This document shows, in pieces, positions 59,009 to 62,574 of a stretch of DNA of 62,574 bases. Under the pieces are notes generated by a model. That model was not told the origin of the DNA. It was given only the letters and a program-made list of their open reading frames with translations, and made no database searches. Numbering within the stretch: position 1 is the stretch's first letter; the number at the start of each line of letters is the position of its first letter. A program made the translations under genes and the position numbers. Source of the stretch: a bacterium (GTDB taxonomy: Bacteria > Sysuimicrobiota > Sysuimicrobiia > Sysuimicrobiales > Segetimicrobiaceae); contig DASSJF010000087.1 in assembly GCA_035691305.1 (NCBI GenBank), forward strand, positions 1-62,574. The letters are read 5' to 3'.

Positions 59009-60379
59009 ATGAACGGCGGCCTTCCCGTAGTCGCGATCGTCGGCCGCCCGAACGTCGGGAAGTCCTCGCTCTTCAACCGGCTCCTGCAGCGCCGTCTGGC
59101 CATCGTCGAAGCCCTGCCGGGCCTGACCCGCGACCGCCTGGAGGCCGCGTGCGAGTGGCGCGGGAGGACGTTCACGCTCGTGGACACCGGAGGACTCGTG
59201 CTCGGTCGCACCGAGGCCCTGACCGCCGCCGTGCGGCGTCAGTCCGAGCAGGCGATCGCGGACGCGGCGGTGATCCTGTTCGTCGTGGACGTCTCGGCGG
59301 GACTCCTGGCTCAGGATTCCGAGATCGCCGACGTGCTGCGTCGGCAGGCGCGTCCCGTGCTGCTGGCGGCGAACAAGGCCGACACCCCGGCCGCCGCCGC
59401 AAACGCCGCCGAATTTCACGCGCTCGGCCTCGGAGATCCGATGCCGGTCTCGGCCGCGCACGGCCTCGACACGGGTGACCTGCTGGACGCGATCGTCGAC
59501 GCGCTCTCCCGCGCCGCGGAAGCGGCCTCCGCGGAGCAAGGTGCGCAAGCGGCGGCGGCGCCGGGCGCGGTTCACACCGCCTTCATCGGGCGTCCCAACG
59601 TCGGCAAGTCGTCGCTCGTCAACGCGCTGCTCGGCCAGGATCGCGTCGTGGTGGACGAACAGCCGGGCACGACGCGCGACGCGGTCGACACGGCGCTGAC
59701 GTACGATGGGCGTCCCGTGGTGCTGATCGACACCGCGGGGCTCCGCCGGCGCACGCGCGTCGTCGAAGCCGTCGAATACTACAGCACGCGCCGGACGCAT
59801 CAGGCGCTTGTCCGGGCGGACGTCGCGGTCCTCGTCATCGACGCGACGGAAGGCATCACCGACCAGGACCAACGGATCGCGCGCGAAGCGTACGAGATGG
59901 GCCGCGGCGTGGTCGTGGCGGTGAACAAATGGGATCTGCTGAAGGGCTACACCGTCGAGCAGGTCGAACGGGTGGCGCGTGTGCGCCTGCGGTTTCTCGC
60001 GGACGTGCCGATCTGCCCGACGTCGGCGATCCGCCGGGAAGGGATCGACGGCCTCATGGCGGCGGTACTCCGGACGGCCGAAGTCCGCGCGGGCCGGATT
60101 CCGACGGGTCCGCTGAACCGCGCGGTCTCCGCGGCCGTCGCGGCGTCCGAGCCGGCCGCCGATAGCCGCGGCCACCGTCTGCACATCTACTATGCGACGC
60201 AGCCCGAGAGCGCGCCGCCGACCATCGTACTGTTTGTCAACGACCCGCGCCTGATGACGCCGGACTACCAGCGCTACCTCGAACGGCGGGTTCGGAGCGC
60301 GTTCGACCTGGCGGGCACGCCGATCCGCTGGACGCTCCGGGGGAGGAGACCCCCGGAAACCGCACGAACGTCCGGATAG
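59009..60379 (+). CDS. der: Ribosome biogenesis GTPase Der (EngA)
   Basis: 456 residues from ATG 59009. Two GTPase domains each carry GRPNVGKSS (residues about 12-20 and about 194-202); G3 is DTGG and DTAG, and G4 NKAD and NKWD. The KH-like C-terminal domain (RLHIYYATQPESAPPTIVLF) closes the protein. It acts in 50S subunit assembly. It is followed 2 bases later by plsY. Confidence 0.96.
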   Translation: MNGGLPVVAIVGRPNVGKSSLFNRLLQRRLAIVEALPGLTRDRLEAACEWRGRTFTLVDTGGLVLGRTEALTAAVRRQSEQAIADAAVILFVVDVSAGLLAQDSEIADVLRRQARPVLLAANKADTPAAAANAAEFHALGLGDPMPVSAAHGLDTGDLLDAIVDALSRAAEAASAEQGAQAAAAPGAVHTAFIGRPNVGKSSLVNALLGQDRVVVDEQPGTTRDAVDTALTYDGRPVVLIDTAGLRRRTRVVEAVEYYSTRRTHQALVRADVAVLVIDATEGITDQDQRIAREAYEMGRGVVVAVNKWDLLKGYTVEQVERVARVRLRFLADVPICPTSAIRREGIDGLMAAVLRTAEVRAGRIPTGPLNRAVSAAVAASEPAADSRGHRLHIYYATQPESAPPTIVLFVNDPRLMTPDYQRYLERRVRSAFDLAGTPIRWTLRGRRPPETARTSG

Positions 60380-60381
60380 CG

Positions 60382-60978
60382 ATGGCGCCCGCGCTCATCG
60401 TCCTCGGGTACTTCATCGGCGCGCTGCCGACCGGTCTCGTCCTCGTGCGCGTACTGCGCGGCGAAGACATCCGGAAGTACGGCAGCGGCAATATCGGCAC
60501 CGTCAACGTCCTGCGGGTGGCAGGGCCCGCCGTCGCCGCGGCCGTGCTGCTCGTCGACGTGCTGAAGGGGCTCGTCCCGGTGCTGCTCGCGTTGCGCGCC
60601 GGGGTCGCGCCGTGGGCGGTCGTCGCCGCCGGGCTCGCCGCGATCGCCGGCCACAACTGGTCGCCGTTCCTCGGCTTCCGCGGCGGCAAGGGCATCGCGA
60701 CCTCGTTCGGCGTGCTGGCCGCGCTGTCGCTACCCGCGGCCTTCCTCGCCGCAGTCGTCTGGCTCGTCGCCGTCGCCATCACGCGGTTCGCGTCGCTCGG
60801 CTCGCTGCTTGCGGTCGTGTCGGTGCCCGTTGCGCTCTGGCGTTTTCGGACGCCGCCGGAATACGTGGCCTTCGGCCTCATTGCCTCACTGTTTGCGATC
60901 TACCGGCATCGTTCGAACATCCAGCGACTCGTCGCCGGCACCGAACTGCGGATCACCGACCGCGTCGCCAAGCCGTAG
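60382..60978 (+). CDS. plsY: Glycerol-3-phosphate acyltransferase PlsY
   Basis: 198 residues from ATG 60382. The three PlsY motifs are present: YGSGNIGTVNVLR (usually SGNIGATN), GHNWSPFLGFRGGKGIAT and the later cytoplasmic SxR loop. About five membrane helices. It uses acyl-phosphate (made by PlsX, not in the window) to acylate glycerol-3-phosphate. It overlaps the next start by one base. Confidence 0.95.
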   Translation: MAPALIVLGYFIGALPTGLVLVRVLRGEDIRKYGSGNIGTVNVLRVAGPAVAAAVLLVDVLKGLVPVLLALRAGVAPWAVVAAGLAAIAGHNWSPFLGFRGGKGIATSFGVLAALSLPAAFLAAVVWLVAVAITRFASLGSLLAVVSVPVALWRFRTPPEYVAFGLIASLFAIYRHRSNIQRLVAGTELRITDRVAKP

Positions 60979-62054
60979 TGCCTGACGGCACGCAGGTGCT
61001 CGTGTACGGCGCGGGTGCCGTCGGATCGCTCGTGGCCGCCGCGCTGGCCGAGTCGCGGCCGCCGGCCGGCGCACCGCCGCGGGTCACCGTGCTCGGCCGC
61101 CGTCCCCACGTCGCCGCGATTCGCACGTGGGGCCTGATCCTCGACGGCGCCGCTGGTCGCACCGTCTGCAAGAACGTCGACTCGGTTACTTCGCTCGACG
61201 ATCTCGCGGCGCCGCCTGACATCGTCATGCTGGCGGTCAAGGCCTACCAGGTGCCGGAGGCACTCGCGCTGCTCGCCGGGGTGCTGGCGCGGCCCGACAC
61301 GTCCGTTGTAGTCTTGGAAAACGGTGTCGGGAGCGAGGAGACCGTCGCCGGCGTGATCGGCGGCGACCGCACCGTCTCGGGGGCGGTGACGATCAGCGTC
61401 GAGCAGGGCCGCCCGGGCTCGGTGCGGCGCCACACCCGCGGGGGCGGGATTGCGCTCGCGCCGGTCGGTGCCGCGTCACCCGTCGGGTGCGCCGCGGCAC
61501 TGTTTCGCACCTCGCCGCTTGCGGTGCGGACGTATCCCGATGCCGCGCAGATGAAGTGGAGCAAGCTGCTGCTCAACCTGCTGATGAACGCGACGTCCGC
61601 GATTTTAGATTTACCGGCGGGTGCGATCGCGGGGGACCCCCGGCTCTTTACGCTGGAGCGCGCCGCATTTCACGAAGCGGTCCGGGTCGTGCGGGCGCTC
61701 GGGCTCCGGCCCGTCGCGCTGCCCGGGTTTCCAGTCCCGCTGTTGGTGCGTGTCATGGCAGCCCCGCCGTGGCTGGGACGGGCCGTGCTGCGGCGCGGCC
61801 TGAGCCGGGGCAGGGGGGACAAAATGCCGTCGCTGTGGCACGATCTCGAGCGCGGCCGGCGGCAAAACGAGGTGGCGGTCCTCAACGGCGCCGTGGAGCG
61901 CGAAGGCGCGCGCCTCGGGGTGGCGGTGCCGGTCAACCGGACGTTGACCGACGTCCTACTGTCGCTGGCCGAGGGCCGTGCCGAGCGCGCGGCATTCCGG
62001 CACAAGCCCGAGGTGCTCCTGGACGCGTGCCGGAAGCGCGGCGCCGACGTGTAA
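60978..62054 (+). CDS. 2-dehydropantoate 2-reductase (ketopantoate reductase) family protein
   Basis: 358 residues from GTG 60978. The Rossmann motif is VYGAGAVGSLVAAAL, and the C-terminal catalytic stretch QMKWSKLLLNLLMNATSAIL carries the Lys and Asn of the PanE/ApbA family. It would reduce ketopantoate for CoA synthesis or act on a related 2-oxo acid; many family members are not true PanE. The 78 bases before the tRNA hold the tRNA promoter. Confidence 0.88.
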   Translation: MPDGTQVLVYGAGAVGSLVAAALAESRPPAGAPPRVTVLGRRPHVAAIRTWGLILDGAAGRTVCKNVDSVTSLDDLAAPPDIVMLAVKAYQVPEALALLAGVLARPDTSVVVLENGVGSEETVAGVIGGDRTVSGAVTISVEQGRPGSVRRHTRGGGIALAPVGAASPVGCAAALFRTSPLAVRTYPDAAQMKWSKLLLNLLMNATSAILDLPAGAIAGDPRLFTLERAAFHEAVRVVRALGLRPVALPGFPVPLLVRVMAAPPWLGRAVLRRGLSRGRGDKMPSLWHDLERGRRQNEVAVLNGAVEREGARLGVAVPVNRTLTDVLLSLAEGRAERAAFRHKPEVLLDACRKRGADV

Positions 62055-62112
62055 CCCGGCGTGCGGGTGTTCACTCCTCTTCGAAGCCTCAGCGGAACCG
62101 GTCACGCACCGG

Positions 62113-62121
62113 TGCTATAAT
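62113..62121 (+). promoter_or_regulatory. Extended -10 promoter of tRNA-Pro
   Basis: TGCTATAAT is a perfect extended -10. It ends 11 bases before the mature tRNA 5' end at 62133. No clear -35 is seen, which fits an extended -10 promoter. Confidence 0.65.
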
Positions 62122-62132
62122 ATGGGGGCCGT

Positions 62133-62209
62133 CGGGCCGTAGCGCAGCTTGGTAGCGCACCTGAATGGGGTTCAGGTGGTCGCCGGTTCAAATCCGGCCG
62201 GCCCGACCA
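62133..62209 (+). tRNA. tRNA-Pro (anticodon GGG)
   Basis: 77 bases with encoded CCA. Acceptor arms CGGGCCG (62133-62139) and CGGCCCG (62199-62205) pair perfectly, discriminator A and CCA follow. D-arm GCGC/GCGC, anticodon arm CCTGA/TCAGG around ATGGGGT (anticodon GGG), and T-arm GCCGG/CCGGC with TTCAAAT are all regular. Integrating elements often use tRNA 3' ends as attachment sites; a recombinase gene starts 28 bases beyond this one. Confidence 0.96.
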
Positions 62210-62237
62210 AGCAAATCAAGGCCTTCCGCACCATTGC

Positions 62238-62574
62238 CTATCCCTGAGTACTAGCCGGTCTTGCTAGCAATTTGCTCGCACGGAGCAACCCGCTGGCGAC
62301 CTCGGCGGCCCGGTCTTGGGCGGCTGCGACAGCGTGGCTGTACCGGCGGATCATATACGCCGGATCCTTGTGACCGGCCCGGTCCGCAGTCGTCCTTGGG
62401 TCTATGCCGGCCGCTATGGAATATGTGATGCTGAGGTGCCGGAAGTCGTAAATCCAGGCGTCAGGCAGGCCGAGCCGGCGGATTCTCGGAAGGTGGTCGC
62501 GCGCTCGAAGTACACGCCGGTCAAGAGGGCGGCCGCGGAGCGTGCAAAAGAGTGTGCCGCCATCGCGGAACCTC
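62238..62574 (-). CDS. Tyrosine recombinase/integrase, C-terminal part (N-terminus outside the window)
   Basis: 111 codons are visible, entering from the right edge and ending at TAG (62240-62238). Motifs: DGGTLFCTLRGRPLDRR strand, box II with Arg45 in IYDFRHLSITYS (the usual HxxR His is Tyr42), GH at 67-68 (RAGHKD), and the nucleophile Tyr78 in MIRRYSHAV. This is the catalytic domain of phage/ICE-type integrases. It points at tRNA-Pro only 28 bases away, the classic layout of an element integrated into a tRNA gene. Confidence 0.88.
   Translation of the reverse strand, partial: RFRDGGTLFCTLRGRPLDRRVLRARDHLPRIRRLGLPDAWIYDFRHLSITYSIAAGIDPRTTADRAGHKDPAYMIRRYSHAVAAAQDRAAEVASGLLRASKLLARPASTQG

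Noticed and set aside
1-62574. CRISPR array, insertion sequence or rRNA operon
   Set aside because: No regularly spaced identical repeats, transposase gene, terminal inverted repeats or rRNA sequence were seen. The only mobile-element signal is the integrase at the right edge.

Overview
The window is a very GC-rich bacterial chromosome segment, densely packed and mostly on the plus strand. GTG and TTG starts are at least as common as ATG, and neighbouring genes often overlap by 4 to 30 bases. The rimP-nusA-ylxR-infB-ylxP-rbfA-nrnA-truB-ribF order, the anti-sigma/sigma-B-type pair, scpAB, and a TtuA/TtuB tRNA thiolation pair together suggest a deep-branching, Gram-positive-related lineage, with Chloroflexota, Armatimonadota, Deinococcota and Sysuimicrobiota-like groups as candidates. 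This placement is an inference; no rRNA gene is present to settle it. TtuA and TrmI are typical of thermophiles or their relatives.

Left part (1-12.5 kb): the 3' part of rarA, then mnmA, two envelope/stress-type small proteins (DUF948-like and YtxH), an RsbW-like anti-sigma factor with its sigma factor, CCA-adding enzyme, an orphan ParA ATPase with an unusual Cys-rich partner gene, an F420/flavin-dependent LLM oxidoreductase, a HAD phosphatase (minus strand), a secreted unknown, asparaginyl-tRNA synthetase, a secreted lipase-like hydrolase and an ABM monooxygenase.

Middle part (12.6-32.1 kb): the transcription/translation operon (rimP to ribF), driven by a clear promoter with a terminator-like hairpin in its leader. 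Then nusB, with its own promoter and a strong intrinsic terminator in its leader, acylphosphatase, a prenyl diphosphate synthase, tlyA, nadK, pyrG, ilvE, and a nucleoside salvage group (Nudix, deoB, punA, pyrimidine-nucleoside phosphorylase) with a minus-strand GNAT gene between the last two.

Acyl-CoA part (32.1-45.4 kb): 3-hydroxyacyl-CoA dehydrogenase, serine hydrolase, acyl-CoA dehydrogenase, EtfB, EtfA, the large subunit of a B12-dependent acyl-CoA mutase, its separate B12-binding subunit, and a thiolase. The mutase carries the Phe/Gln pair of isobutyryl-CoA mutase rather than the Tyr/Arg pair of methylmalonyl-CoA mutase. The set therefore reads as isobutyryl-CoA to butyryl-CoA to acetyl-CoA, lacking only a crotonase in this window. 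Interleaved are ttuB-ttuA-trmI, which modify the tRNA T-loop, and an antisense micro-gene (DUF3096-like).

Right part (45.4-62.6 kb): lysA with a good promoter, a site-2 protease, scpA-scpB, D-Ala-D-Ala carboxypeptidase, a CitE-like lyase, PspC, a GT39-type glycosyltransferase (minus), cmk-plsC, a REC-PAS-GAF-HD-GYP regulator (minus), a broken CRP-type HTH piece followed by a MEDS-CRP-HTH fusion regulator, ispH, der, plsY and a ketopantoate-reductase-like gene. The window ends with tRNA-Pro(GGG) and, 28 bases beyond it, the C-terminal part of a tyrosine recombinase facing it. This is the signature of an integrated element that starts at the tRNA and runs out of the window. No gene-free stretch reaches 300 bases; the longest (12528-12818) is the rimP promoter/leader region.
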